Below are positions 51,391 through 59,999 of a stretch of DNA of 64,000 nucleotides, in pieces. Each line of letters starts with the position of its first letter. The first letter of the stretch is position 1. The translations under genes and the position numbers were made by a program. This stretch comes from Rhodospirillales bacterium (GTDB taxonomy: Bacteria > Pseudomonadota > Alphaproteobacteria > Rhodospirillales > GLO-3): assembly GCA_003354135.1 (NCBI GenBank), contig PIVK01000013.1, forward strand, positions 1 to 64,000, given 5' to 3'. The notes below the pieces were generated by a model. It searched no databases and was not told the DNA's origin. It saw nothing but the letters and a program-made list of their open reading frames with translations.

Positions 51391-52962
51391 TTATTTGTGC
51401 TTCTTGGTGTTCCAGAAGGGTTTGACCTTTAGGAACGCGGCGACATCAGCACTCAAGTTCGCTTCGATATCGGCCATCGCCTTGGTGTGCCAGCCAATAA
51501 CCATGCCGCCGGCGAGACGACACGATGTCCCCGCAGCGTCTTTGGCCCGCCGGCAGAACAATTGTACCAGGTCCTGGGCCACGGCCACGTCATTCAGGTA
51601 GCCCAATCCGTCCTGCAGTCCTTCCAGTGCGAGGAGGTAGCGTGCCACGTTCTTCCCCGGGTACAGCGTGCCGAAGAAATCGATGGCGTAGCGCAGTTTC
51701 TTGACGTCGATACGCAACTGATGGCGCTCCGCGATTTCCAGGGCGTGGAAGTTGGAACCGTCCTTGTGCACCGCCTTGTGACGTGTGGCGATAAGCCTGC
51801 AGGCGAGCGTTCCGACGGGTTTGTCGAGCAGCGCCGGCAGGTCGCCACCCCATTCGGCGCGCCAGTCTCGCCGGGCCAGCCATAGACCGACCTCCAGCAC
51901 CAGTTCCCGGTAGCGGTCTGACTTCACCGCCTTCCGGGCCGCCGCCCGGCAGCGGGTGCGCCGCCGCTTGACCCGCGCGTGCAGTGTCGCCAGGGCGGCC
52001 TGGGCCTCTTGATCGATGGCACGCTCGATGACCGGAGCCAGGATCTCGTCTTCGAAGACATCCATATCGCGGGCCGGCCCCAACTGGCTGGTGATCCATC
52101 GGAGTTCCCCATTCAGCCAGGCATAGTGGGCGGGGGGCAGCAGCTTGCGGTGGAGCCGGAGTGCGGAACGGGTGCGCCTCAAGCCCACGCGCATCTGGTG
52201 GATGCCTTCCGGGTGGTCGTTCTCCAGAACGGTGGCCGCGTTTTCCTGGGCCTGGTCAAGGCCGGAGCGCAGCATGAGGATCATCGCCTCTTCCGCCGAG
52301 GCTTTGCCCGTCAGGCCCAGTGGCTGCTGCTTGGCCCAGAGCGGTGGGCGGGCATCGGCGAATTCAAACCCCCGCGCGGCCAGTGTCCGTGCCGAGGGCA
52401 GAAGGCCCGCCGCCAGAACAACCTCGTGAGTCAGGCCGAGCAATACCTCGGTTGGGCCGCTTTCCAAGGTCAGGGTCAACTGATGGAGGGGGACGTTCCT
52501 GCTGCCGGCCTCCAGCGTGCCGGTGTCGATATGCATCGTGATGTGTGCACCGGTCCGCTCCAGGTGGCGCTCCGTACGCTCTAGGCGGGCGGTGAATACG
52601 GGTTCCAGCAGGCCGCCCAACGCTTCGGCTTCGGCCAGCAGTGGCGTGATCGCCGCATCGTCGACGGCGGCCAGGGCCGGATCGTGGGTCGGGACCGGGC
52701 CTTGCCAGTGGCGGTGCTCGATCGCCGGACCGAGGCGAAGACCGTTATAAGTGACAATCTGGCTACGCTGGTGGCCCACGTCTTCCACCCGGACCGAGAT
52801 GCGGCGGGCCAGAAAGTCACGGCCCGGGGTGTCGAAATAAGTTTCGTGGCACTGCCATGTCTTGGTGCGGCCTCGGGTTCCGTAGCGCAACGCGGGCAAG
52901 ACGCGCAACCGCCTAACATCCTCGGGATCGACAGCAAACGTCAGGGCGAATACTCGGGCCAT
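51391..52962 (-). CDS. CYTH and CHAD domain protein (polyphosphate-binding)
   Basis: 523 residues. The N-terminal CYTH (triphosphate tunnel) domain (about 1-200) shows the paired basic and acidic strands, for example RISVRVEDVG and HRHWQGPVP, with the EHRHW strand. The C-terminal CHAD domain (about 225-510) has repeated His/Arg-rich helices: HQMRVGLRRTRSALRLHRKLLP, then LRIDVKKLRYAIDFF. CHAD domains bind polyphosphate and can target proteins to granules. The ATG at 52962 starts the CYTH fold; the upstream open frame to 53214 is probably untranslated. First gene of the operon. Confidence 0.9.
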   Translation of the reverse strand: MARVFALTFAVDPEDVRRLRVLPALRYGTRGRTKTWQCHETYFDTPGRDFLARRISVRVEDVGHQRSQIVTYNGLRLGPAIEHRHWQGPVPTHDPALAAVDDAAITPLLAEAEALGGLLEPVFTARLERTERHLERTGAHITMHIDTGTLEAGSRNVPLHQLTLTLESGPTEVLLGLTHEVVLAAGLLPSARTLAARGFEFADARPPLWAKQQPLGLTGKASAEEAMILMLRSGLDQAQENAATVLENDHPEGIHQMRVGLRRTRSALRLHRKLLPPAHYAWLNGELRWITSQLGPARDMDVFEDEILAPVIERAIDQEAQAALATLHARVKRRRTRCRAAARKAVKSDRYRELVLEVGLWLARRDWRAEWGGDLPALLDKPVGTLACRLIATRHKAVHKDGSNFHALEIAERHQLRIDVKKLRYAIDFFGTLYPGKNVARYLLALEGLQDGLGYLNDVAVAQDLVQLFCRRAKDAAGTSCRLAGGMVIGWHTKAMADIEANLSADVAAFLKVKPFWNTKKHK

Positions 52963-53223
52963 GGGGTACCACGTGATGAACCGACAATGCAGAACGTCCC
53001 CAATTGCCGATGCCGGTCGCCAGGGCCGTTGCCTCCCAGGGGGCATTGTGTCATGCAACGGGAAAATTTGGGAAAGGTTTATAACAATTCGGGCGGATAA
53101 CGAGCCATCGGCGGCTGTTTCGTGCCCTTTCGGCTGTTGCCGGTCGCTCAGGGACACCATCCGCCGCCATTTCCAAGGTGTCCGGAGCCGCCTTTGAACG
53201 GTCGCGCGAACCAAATTAAAATC

Positions 53224-54363
53224 TCACTGCGTCAGGAACTGATCGTCGTTACCCTCCCGGAGCGTGCCGTCGAAAAAGCGGTAGGCCTCGACGCCGTCGA
53301 GGATCACACCGTCATAGCCCTGGCGGACCAGTCCGTAGATGAAGGAGTTGGTGTCGCCGCTGACGATCTGCTGCCACTCGGGCCGCCAGTATTCGACGTA
53401 ATATTGGTCCGGGTTCCCAGCCACCGGCGCCTTGATCCAAATCGGAGATCCTTTCCGCCAGTGGGGCTTCCAGTAGTATTGATAGCTGGCTGCGGTGCCG
53501 ATGTTGATGTGCGCCAGCACTAGGCGGCGTGATCCGATCTGCTTGAATTTCAGGGTGTCGACCGCCTTGCGGCCCAGCGGTTCGAGGCCGTGGAAGGCGT
53601 CGGTGATCAGGAGGTCGAAGTTGTTCCTGTGCATGGTTAGGGCGTATTCGGCCTCCTGTCCGTAGGCCGACGAATCCTGGATCCAGGCGAAATTCTTCAC
53701 CTGGGACATCGAAAGCAGACTCTTGGGATTCTCGCCGAAGGGTATCGTGGGATAGGGGGGGATGGTGTTGAGGTCCGGGCCCTTGGCATGGGCGACGAAG
53801 GGAATGAAGCCCTTTTCACGCGCGAAGGCGTAGGCCTTGTCGATCTCGGCCCGCGTGTCCGTGTAATCGACGGCCAGAATTTTGTGGCGCGCCTGCTTGG
53901 CGAAATTCAGCTGCGCCATCATCCGCGCGCGCTGCTCGGGCGGGGTCGGCACGCCGAACTTCTTGCGGCCGAAGTGCATCCCTTCCACCAGGACCCCTTC
54001 GACGGAACGCATGTACGTCCGCGCGGCCACCTGCTTGAGCACATCGCCGCCCTCGGCCTTGCTGAGCAGTTCAAGGCCGTTCTGGACGATGACGACGAAA
54101 TCGCGCTTGTGGTGCCGGGCAAATCTGCCGATGGACTGGATGAACCGACGCATGTCTTCGGCGTAGTCCCGCACCACCGGTCCCAGGCCTGGGGTCGGAG
54201 GCGCCTCGCCTGCCTGCGGTCGGTCTTGGACGCGGATCTGCCCCGTTTCCTGGGCCGGTGCCGGTGCCGTCCAGATAAACGCCAATAGGACTGCGGCCAA
54301 AGTCGCGGGTAAACCCCGCCGGGGGGTGGCCTTGATCCGGCTTGGTGCGTGCGATCGTCTCAC
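53224..54363 (-). CDS. Secreted GH114-like (endo-alpha-1,4-polygalactosaminidase-type) protein
   Basis: 379 residues from a GTG at 54363 that precedes a basic N-terminus and signal peptide (about residues 20-38, ending APAPAQ). The mature protein has a TIM-barrel pattern: FVVIVQNGLELLS, KILAVDYTDT, AWIQDSSAYGQE, RRLVLAHINIGTAASYQYYW and YDGVILDGVEAYRFFD. The terminal Asp in ILDGVE fits the GH114/TM1410-like superfamily. Substrate is unproven. The much longer upstream frame overlaps the next gene and is rejected. Confidence 0.7.
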   Translation of the reverse strand: MRRSHAPSRIKATPRRGLPATLAAVLLAFIWTAPAPAQETGQIRVQDRPQAGEAPPTPGLGPVVRDYAEDMRRFIQSIGRFARHHKRDFVVIVQNGLELLSKAEGGDVLKQVAARTYMRSVEGVLVEGMHFGRKKFGVPTPPEQRARMMAQLNFAKQARHKILAVDYTDTRAEIDKAYAFAREKGFIPFVAHAKGPDLNTIPPYPTIPFGENPKSLLSMSQVKNFAWIQDSSAYGQEAEYALTMHRNNFDLLITDAFHGLEPLGRKAVDTLKFKQIGSRRLVLAHINIGTAASYQYYWKPHWRKGSPIWIKAPVAGNPDQYYVEYWRPEWQQIVSGDTNSFIYGLVRQGYDGVILDGVEAYRFFDGTLREGNDDQFLTQ

Positions 54364-54512
54364 GTGGTGCAGCCTATCACGAGTTGGTAAAGAGCTCCTT
54401 ACCGGAAATGAACTCCTGCCCCGTCGCTCGACTGGGGGGCTCTTTACGGCGAGCCACCGGGGACTGGGATCGCCGTTCATCTGGCGACTGAACGGGCGGT
54501 TAGGGTGCCTTT

Positions 54513-55601
54513 TCAGAGCAGTTTGACCGCGTGCCGGGCGATGGCGAGGCACGCGGTCAGCCCCGGTGACTCGATGCCGTAGAGATTGACCAGCCCCTTC
54601 ACCCCGTGCGCCCCCGGTCCCTGGATGACGAAGTCGCCCGGGGCCTGCACCTTGGGCCGGATGCCTGCGTATCCCGGCATGAGCGCCCCGTCGGGTAGGC
54701 CCGGCCAGTAGCGGCGGATGGCGCCGTAAAAGGACTCTGCCCTGGCTTCGTCGACGTGGTAGTCGATCTCGTCGATCCATTCGACGTCGGGCCCGAAGCG
54801 GGCCTGGCCACCCAGGTCGAGGGTCAGGTGGATGCCCAGCCCCGCCGCCTCCGCCACCGGATAGATGGGGCGCGTGAAGGGGCAGGGGCCGGAGAGGGTG
54901 AAATAGCTGCCCTTGGCCAAGTGGCGTTGCGGCACACTGTCGGGTGCTACCCCGGTCAGGGACGACGCTACCTTCTGGGCCCCGAGCCCGGCGCAGTTGA
55001 CCACCCGGCGGCAGCGGAGGGTCATGGGCCCTGCCCCGCCAACGTCGAGGTCGATCCCCCCGTCCGCGACCCGCCCGCCGGTGACAGGGCTCTTGTAGGC
55101 GATCATGGCGCCTTCGGCCTCGGCATCGCCCAGCAGGGCGAGCATCAAGGCGTGGGAGTCCAGGATTCCCGTCGAAGGCGAGAGCAGGGCGGCAACACCA
55201 CTCAGGGCCGGCTCTTCCCGCTCCAGATCGCCCCCTTCCAGCCACCGCATGTCGCCGACACCGTTGACCGTGGCCCGCGTGCGGTAGGATTTCAGTGTCT
55301 TCACCTGGGCCTCATCGACGGCGACGATCAACTTGCCGCAACGCTTGTGCGGTATCCTCTTCTCCGCCAGATAGTTGTAGAGCAACCCCCGTCCCTCGAC
55401 GCACAGCCGCGCCTTGAGGCTGCCCGGCGCATAATAGATGCCGGCGTGGATGATCTCCGAGTTGCGGGCGCTGATTCCGGTGCCGAAGGCGTCCTCGCTC
55501 TCCAGCACCACCACTTCGCGTCCCTGCCGGGCGAGGGCGCGCGCCGCCGCGAGCCCAACGACCCCCGCCCCGATCACCGCCGCTTCGACACTTTCCATCA
55601 T
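54513..55601 (-). CDS. FAD-dependent oxidoreductase, L-2-hydroxyglutarate oxidase-like
   Basis: 362 residues. The N-terminal FAD-binding fold [15 protein letters not shown] is followed by an acidic strand end (VVLESED). Family features include [20 protein letters not shown] and the C-terminal [14 protein letters not shown]. These match the LhgO/YgaF branch of the DAO superfamily, which oxidises L-2-hydroxyglutarate with electrons passed to the membrane. Substrate assignment is by similarity only. Divergent from clpS. Confidence 0.85.
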   Translation of the reverse strand: MMESVEAAVIGAGVVGLAAARALARQGREVVVLESEDAFGTGISARNSEIIHAGIYYAPGSLKARLCVEGRGLLYNYLAEKRIPHKRCGKLIVAVDEAQVKTLKSYRTRATVNGVGDMRWLEGGDLEREEPALSGVAALLSPSTGILDSHALMLALLGDAEAEGAMIAYKSPVTGGRVADGGIDLDVGGAGPMTLRCRRVVNCAGLGAQKVASSLTGVAPDSVPQRHLAKGSYFTLSGPCPFTRPIYPVAEAAGLGIHLTLDLGGQARFGPDVEWIDEIDYHVDEARAESFYGAIRRYWPGLPDGALMPGYAGIRPKVQAPGDFVIQGPGAHGVKGLVNLYGIESPGLTACLAIARHAVKLL

Positions 55602-55971
55602 GGGCGCGGAGTGTGGAGGGGAGAGGGGAGGCGGGTCAAGGGGAGGCTTGATAATTCCTCTGATGTGCCGGGACGGCGGGCCGGCACCGAATTTTTTCCC
55701 GTCTGCCGATGTCTGTCCGACGCCCGTGCGTGCGCGTAGAGGGTTTTGAGCCTATCACAGGGTGGGTGATGCTGAAGGAGTAAAGCCAGGCAGGTGTTCG
55801 AAACACCAAGCCCGGAAAGTCCAGAGTTTCCTTGACTCCGACCGCCCTCGAAGAAGCCCGACGTTGTGGGACGCTTACCTCTATCCCGTGCTATAATCCC
55901 GGCCCCTCTTTTCCCTTGCTTCAAAAAGGCTATATTGGGGGGGGATTGTGGATCAGGAGATAAATGCGAGG
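55602..55971. other. Divergent intergenic region upstream of clpS
   Basis: No gene. It holds the extended -10 promoter listed separately, a small hairpin ggtgtt-cga-aacacc near 55793, and a gccgaattttttcccg stretch that only faintly recalls the MITE family. Confidence 0.45.
55889..55897 (+). promoter_or_regulatory. Extended -10 promoter for clpS-clpA
   Basis: tgctataat: a perfect TATAAT preceded by TGN. No good -35 is at the right distance, as is usual for extended -10 promoters. It lies 75 bp before the clpS ATG. Confidence 0.5.
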
Positions 55972-56313
55972 ATGAGCAAGAAGCGTGACGACCGCTTCGA
56001 CGATGAGGGCGACGGGAAGACGGGAACCCTGACGCGGGCCCGGCCCAAAACCAAGAAGCCGTCCATGTACAAGGTCCTGATGCTCAACGACGACTACACA
56101 CCGATGGAGTTCGTCGTCGAGGTGCTCCGGTGCATCTTCAAGAAGGACTTCGATGAGGCGACGGGCATCATGCTCCAGGTCCACCACCGGGGGGTGGGCG
56201 TGTGCGGCGTCTATACCTATGAAGTGGCGGAAGCTAAGGCCAACCAGGTCATGGACCTGGCCCGGCGTCAGCAGCACCCGTTGCAGTGCCAAGTCGAGAA
56301 AGACGGAACCTGA
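55972..56313 (+). CDS. clpS: ATP-dependent Clp protease adaptor ClpS
   Basis: 113 residues. It delivers N-end rule substrates to ClpAP. The core has [18 protein letters not shown], with the [10 protein letters not shown] pocket residues for the N-degron, and [17 protein letters not shown]; the disordered N-terminus is basic and acidic. The ATG at 55972 has AGGAG 12 nt upstream; a GTG at 55948 after a run of G is an alternative. The clpA start is 26 bp after the stop. Confidence 0.93.
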   Translation: MSKKRDDRFDDEGDGKTGTLTRARPKTKKPSMYKVLMLNDDYTPMEFVVEVLRCIFKKDFDEATGIMLQVHHRGVGVCGVYTYEVAEAKANQVMDLARRQQHPLQCQVEKDGT

Positions 56314-56339
56314 ACGGGGAAAGAGGAAAAGGACAGGAC

Positions 56340-58661
56340 ATGCTCTCTCGAAACCTGGAACAGACCCTGCACCGTGCGTTGGCCCTGGCCGCGGAACGCG
56401 GCCACGAATTCGCGACTCTGGAACACCTGCTGCTGGCGCTTTGCGACGATCTGGACGCCGTTGCCGTGCTCCGGGCCTGCGACGTCGACATTGACCAGCT
56501 AAGCGAGGGCTTGACCGATTTCGTCGACAACGACCTGGAGGACATCGCGACGCTCGACACCATGACTGCCGATCCCAAGCCGACGGCCGGTTTTCAGCGG
56601 GTCATCCAGCGGGCGGTGATCCACGTTCAGAGCTCGGGGCGGGAAGAGGTGACCGGGGCCAACGTCTTGGTGGCGCTGTTCAGCGAACGCGAGAGCCACG
56701 CGCTCTATTTCCTGCAGGTGCAGGACATGTCGCGGCTGGATGCCGTCAATTACATCAGCCACGGCCTTGCCAAGGCCGAAGGCTTTGCCGAGCAGCGCAC
56801 CGTCTGCGGCGCCGACGGGGATATGGACGAGGAAGAGGTGGTGTGCAAGGGCAACGAGGCGCTGGAAGCCTATTGCGTCAACCTCAATGACAAGGCTGCC
56901 AAAGGGCGAATCGACCCCCTGATCGGGCGTGAGAAGGAAGTCGGGCGCACCATCCAGGTTCTCTGCCGGCGCAATAAGAACAACCCTCTCTACGTGGGTG
57001 ACCCGGGCGTCGGCAAGACCGCCATCGCCGAGGGCTTGGCCCGGCGCATCGTTCTCGACGACGTTCCGGATGTGCTCAAGGACGCGACCATCTATGCCCT
57101 GGATATGGGCTCGCTTCTGGCCGGGACGCGCTATCGCGGCGATTTTGAGGAGCGGCTGAAAAGCGTCATCACAGCGTTGGAAGAGACCGAGGGTGCCATC
57201 ATGTTCATCGATGAGATCCATACCGTGATCGGCGCCGGCGCCACCTCGGGCGGATCCATGGATGCGTCTAACATCCTCAAGCCTTCCCTGCAGCAGGGTT
57301 CGCTTCGCTGCATGGGCTCCACCACCTATAAGGAATACCGTAACCACTTCGAGAAGGACCGGGCGCTGGTGCGGCGCTTCCAGAAGATCGACATCCACGA
57401 GCCCTCTGTCGATGACACGGTAAAGATCCTCAAGGGTCTCAAGCCCTATTTCGAAAAGCATCACCAGGTGCGCTATACCGACACCGCCCTGAAGGCGGCG
57501 GTGGATCTGGCCGACCGCTACATTTCGGACCGCAAACTGCCTGACAAGGCGATTGACGTCATCGATGAGGTGGGGGCGTCGCGCATGCTGCTGCCCGAGA
57601 CCAAGCGCAAGAAGACGGTGACCGTCAAGGATGTGGAGGGCGTGGTGGCGATGATCGCCCGCATTCCGCCCAAGACGGTTTCCTCCGATGACCGCAAGGC
57701 CTTGAAGAACTTGCCGCGCGACCTCAAGACCATGGTCTTCGGCCAGGACAAGGCCATTGACGCCTTGTCGTCGGCGATCAAGTTGGCCCGGGCCGGGCTG
57801 CGCGAGCCGGACAAGCCGGTGGGCTCCTACCTCTTTGCCGGGCCGACCGGCGTCGGCAAGACCGAGGTGGCGCGCCAGCTGGCGATGACGCTGGGTGTTG
57901 ATCTGGTGCGCTTCGACATGTCCGAATACATGGAGCGCCATTCGGTCTCGCGCCTCATCGGTGCGCCGCCGGGCTACGTTGGATTCGACCAAGGGGGGCT
58001 GCTGACCGACGCCATCGACCAGCAGCCGCACGCGGTGCTGCTTATGGACGAAATCGAGAAGGCGCATCCGGACCTGTTCAACATTTTGCTTCAGGTCATG
58101 GACCACGGGAAGCTGACCGACAACAACGGCAAGCCGGTCGATTTCCGCAATGTCATCCTGATCATGACCACCAACGCCGGGGCCGCCGAGCTGGTCAAGC
58201 CGGCCATCGGCTTCGAGCGCACGGAACGGGTCGGCGACGATATGGAAGCCATCGAGAAAATGTTTACGCCCGAGTTTCGCAACCGGCTCGACGCCGTTAT
58301 TTCGTTTGCCGTTCTGCCGCCCGAGGTGGTGGCCAAGGTGGTGGACAAGTTCGTGCTCGAACTGGAGGCCCAGTTGGACGACCGAAACGTCATCATCGAA
58401 CTAACCGAGGGCGCACGCGACTGGCTGGCCAAGAAGGGATACGATCCCAAGTTCGGTGCCCGGCCGCTTTCACGCGTTATTCAGGAATATGTCAAGAAGC
58501 CGCTGGCCGAGGAACTGCTGTTCGGCAAGCTGGCCAAAGGCGGAGCCGTGGTGGTGCATATGGGCGACGACGGTAAGGTTGCCTTCGACTTCCCCGACAT
58601 CAATGACACCAAGCTGCCCGCCAAGCGCAAGAAGGGCAGGGTCCCGGTGCCTGTGGAGTGA
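56340..58661 (+). CDS. clpA: ATP-dependent Clp protease ATP-binding subunit ClpA
   Basis: 773 residues. An N-domain (about 1-145) that binds ClpS is followed by two AAA+ modules. Walker A motifs are GDPGVGKTAI and GPTGVGKTEV; Walker B motifs are IMFIDEIHTV and VLLMDEIEKAH. The ClpP-docking IGF loop is in KPAIGFERTE. It unfolds substrates for ClpP. The ATG at 56340 is preferred, with AAAGGA upstream; an upstream in-frame ATG overlaps clpS. Confidence 0.96.
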   Translation: MLSRNLEQTLHRALALAAERGHEFATLEHLLLALCDDLDAVAVLRACDVDIDQLSEGLTDFVDNDLEDIATLDTMTADPKPTAGFQRVIQRAVIHVQSSGREEVTGANVLVALFSERESHALYFLQVQDMSRLDAVNYISHGLAKAEGFAEQRTVCGADGDMDEEEVVCKGNEALEAYCVNLNDKAAKGRIDPLIGREKEVGRTIQVLCRRNKNNPLYVGDPGVGKTAIAEGLARRIVLDDVPDVLKDATIYALDMGSLLAGTRYRGDFEERLKSVITALEETEGAIMFIDEIHTVIGAGATSGGSMDASNILKPSLQQGSLRCMGSTTYKEYRNHFEKDRALVRRFQKIDIHEPSVDDTVKILKGLKPYFEKHHQVRYTDTALKAAVDLADRYISDRKLPDKAIDVIDEVGASRMLLPETKRKKTVTVKDVEGVVAMIARIPPKTVSSDDRKALKNLPRDLKTMVFGQDKAIDALSSAIKLARAGLREPDKPVGSYLFAGPTGVGKTEVARQLAMTLGVDLVRFDMSEYMERHSVSRLIGAPPGYVGFDQGGLLTDAIDQQPHAVLLMDEIEKAHPDLFNILLQVMDHGKLTDNNGKPVDFRNVILIMTTNAGAAELVKPAIGFERTERVGDDMEAIEKMFTPEFRNRLDAVISFAVLPPEVVAKVVDKFVLELEAQLDDRNVIIELTEGARDWLAKKGYDPKFGARPLSRVIQEYVKKPLAEELLFGKLAKGGAVVVHMGDDGKVAFDFPDINDTKLPAKRKKGRVPVPVE

Positions 58662-58690
58662 GGAGCATGACCCGGGCCTCGCACCGCCGC

Positions 58691-59224
58691 CTATTTTCGG
58701 CAGGGGGGTTGGGCGACGATCCGGGTCTGGATGGCCCCTTTGGGGTTCAGTCTCTTCAGGGAGTTGCCGAGGACACGCAGCACCTCGCGGGTGCGGTTGC
58801 CGTCGGGGGCGAGGTGTTCCAGGATGACGGTGCGGCAGAGCCCGCACTGGTTGAACAAAACCGGCTCTCCGGTCCGTTTTCGGGTGATGGAGATGCAGGG
58901 GCCCTGAGGTTGTTGCGGACCGGGCGCTGTTCCCGACGCGGTTTCACAGGCCTTGTCGCCGACGATCCGGGTGCGGCCGCCGCCGCGGAGAGATATGTGG
59001 GTCGTCGATTTGGGAGCCAGGGTGTAGTTGCGGTACGAGGGTACAGTGCCCCCGGGGCGCCGGCGTTCGATCTTGATGGTCCGGCAGGCATTGCAGGAAT
59101 TGACCATGACCCGGCCGTCGGCTCGGGTCACCAGATGGACGCAGCGGTCGGCGGCTTCGACGGCGTCATGGAACGCCAGGACGGCAATCGTCGCCAGGAA
59201 CAGGACTAGAGCGGATCGTGACAA
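58691..59224 (-). CDS. Secreted Cys-rich protein with internal duplication; N-terminus supplied by a MITE
   Basis: 177 residues if started at the TTG at 59224. A signal-peptide-like segment (ALVLFLATIAVLAF, cleavage near VEA) precedes two repeats of about 60 residues. Each begins N-x-C-x-x-C-R-T (NSCNACRT and NQCGLCRT) and ends TRIV followed within six residues by a Cys. This suggests a disulfide-linked tandem domain. No ATG lies close upstream; the first codons, including the candidate TTG, sit inside MITE copy E. An alternative start at 59374 would read through the whole element. Confidence 0.55.
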   Translation of the reverse strand: MSRSALVLFLATIAVLAFHDAVEAADRCVHLVTRADGRVMVNSCNACRTIKIERRRPGGTVPSYRNYTLAPKSTTHISLRGGGRTRIVGDKACETASGTAPGPQQPQGPCISITRKRTGEPVLFNQCGLCRTVILEHLAPDGNRTREVLRVLGNSLKRLNPKGAIQTRIVAQPPCRK

Positions 59225-59347
59225 ACCGGAGCCATAAAATGGTTCCGATGTGTCACATGAATACGCTCTGTTTTTTTGAAATAGAGGACGATTCACGATA
59301 GAAACCAAGTCACGGCAATGACTCCGTTTCTGTCGATCGTGCTCTAG
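59206..59347 (+). mobile_element. MITE-like element, copy E
   Basis: 142 bp between CTAG ends. The left end reads ctagagcggatcgtgac and the right end, complemented, reads ctagagcacgatcgaca. The interior has atagaggacgattcacg and aagtcacg as in copy A, but its left half has diverged. It overlaps the 5' end of the Cys-rich secreted protein. Confidence 0.72.
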
Positions 59348-59529
59348 CGGGAGACTGGGAATACGCCACCACATCCCTCGATCCTAAAGGGGAAAGGTTA
59401 AGCAAGCGTAAGACGCCTGTCGACGACGGCTTCCGGGAACTTTGGCCACCGTGCCTTCGGTAATGCCGGGCATGGTTGGCATGTGGGAACGCGATGGGCG
59501 GGGGTGGCAAGGTGTGCGGATAGGGGAGA
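59348..59529. other. Intergenic region
   Basis: Between the MITE and the 3' end of the RidA gene; nothing recognisable was found. Confidence 0.4.
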
Positions 59530-59997
59530 TCAGAGAATCTCGAAAATCCCGTCCACCTCGACCGCGACGCCGAGAGGAAGCGAGGGGCAGCCGACGGCGG
59601 CACGAGCGTGGTGCCCCCTGTCGCCGAACACCTCGGCCATCAGGTCGGATGCCCCGTTGATCACCTTTGGATGGTCGGTGAAGGTGCTGGTGCAGGCAAC
59701 GAAGCCGCCCAGTTTGACGACGCGTGTCACGCGGTCAAGGTCGCCGTTACAGGCGGCACGCGCCTGGGCGATCAGGTTGAGGCCCGCGAGGCGCCCCGCC
59801 TGGTAGCCGTCCTCTGCCGTCAGGCCGTCCCCGAGGCGCCCCAGATATTGAAGCTCCCCGTTCGAAATGGGCAACTGGCCAGAGACGAAGACCAGATTCC
59901 CAGTCACCACGAAGGGCTTGTAGTTAGCGGCCGGTGCCGCCGGTTGGGGCAGGTCGATCCCCAGTTCGGCCAGCCGCGCATCGATGGTTCCGGCCAT
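59530..59997 (-). CDS. RidA-family protein
   Basis: 155 residues. It matches the long RidA/YjgF subgroup that starts with a LAELGIDLPQPAAPAANY segment, with FVSGQLPI and the C-terminal LPLGVAVEVDGIFEI. The conserved Arg of deaminating RidA proteins is probably the one in HHARAAVGCPSLP. RidA hydrolyses reactive enamine/imine intermediates, but not all subgroups do. It starts 2 bp after the stop of the receiver-MBL gene, so they form an operon. Confidence 0.85.
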   Translation of the reverse strand: MAGTIDARLAELGIDLPQPAAPAANYKPFVVTGNLVFVSGQLPISNGELQYLGRLGDGLTAEDGYQAGRLAGLNLIAQARAACNGDLDRVTRVVKLGGFVACTSTFTDHPKVINGASDLMAEVFGDRGHHARAAVGCPSLPLGVAVEVDGIFEIL

Positions 59998-59999
59998 GC

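Noticed and set aside
53030-53100. A tgtcat-like half site upstream of the CYTH-CHAD operon, considered as a Pho box
   Set aside because: Only one half site is present; the direct repeat with 11-bp spacing needed for PhoB binding is missing.
53224-55245. Very long minus-strand reading frame (673 codons)
   Set aside because: Its upstream 290 codons overlap the FAD oxidoreductase gene in another frame and are Arg/Gly-rich nonsense; only the part from 54363 has a signal peptide and family features.
55660-55720. A gccgaattttttcccg stretch as a sixth MITE copy
   Set aside because: Only one landmark matches and no CTAG ends or second landmark are at the expected distance.
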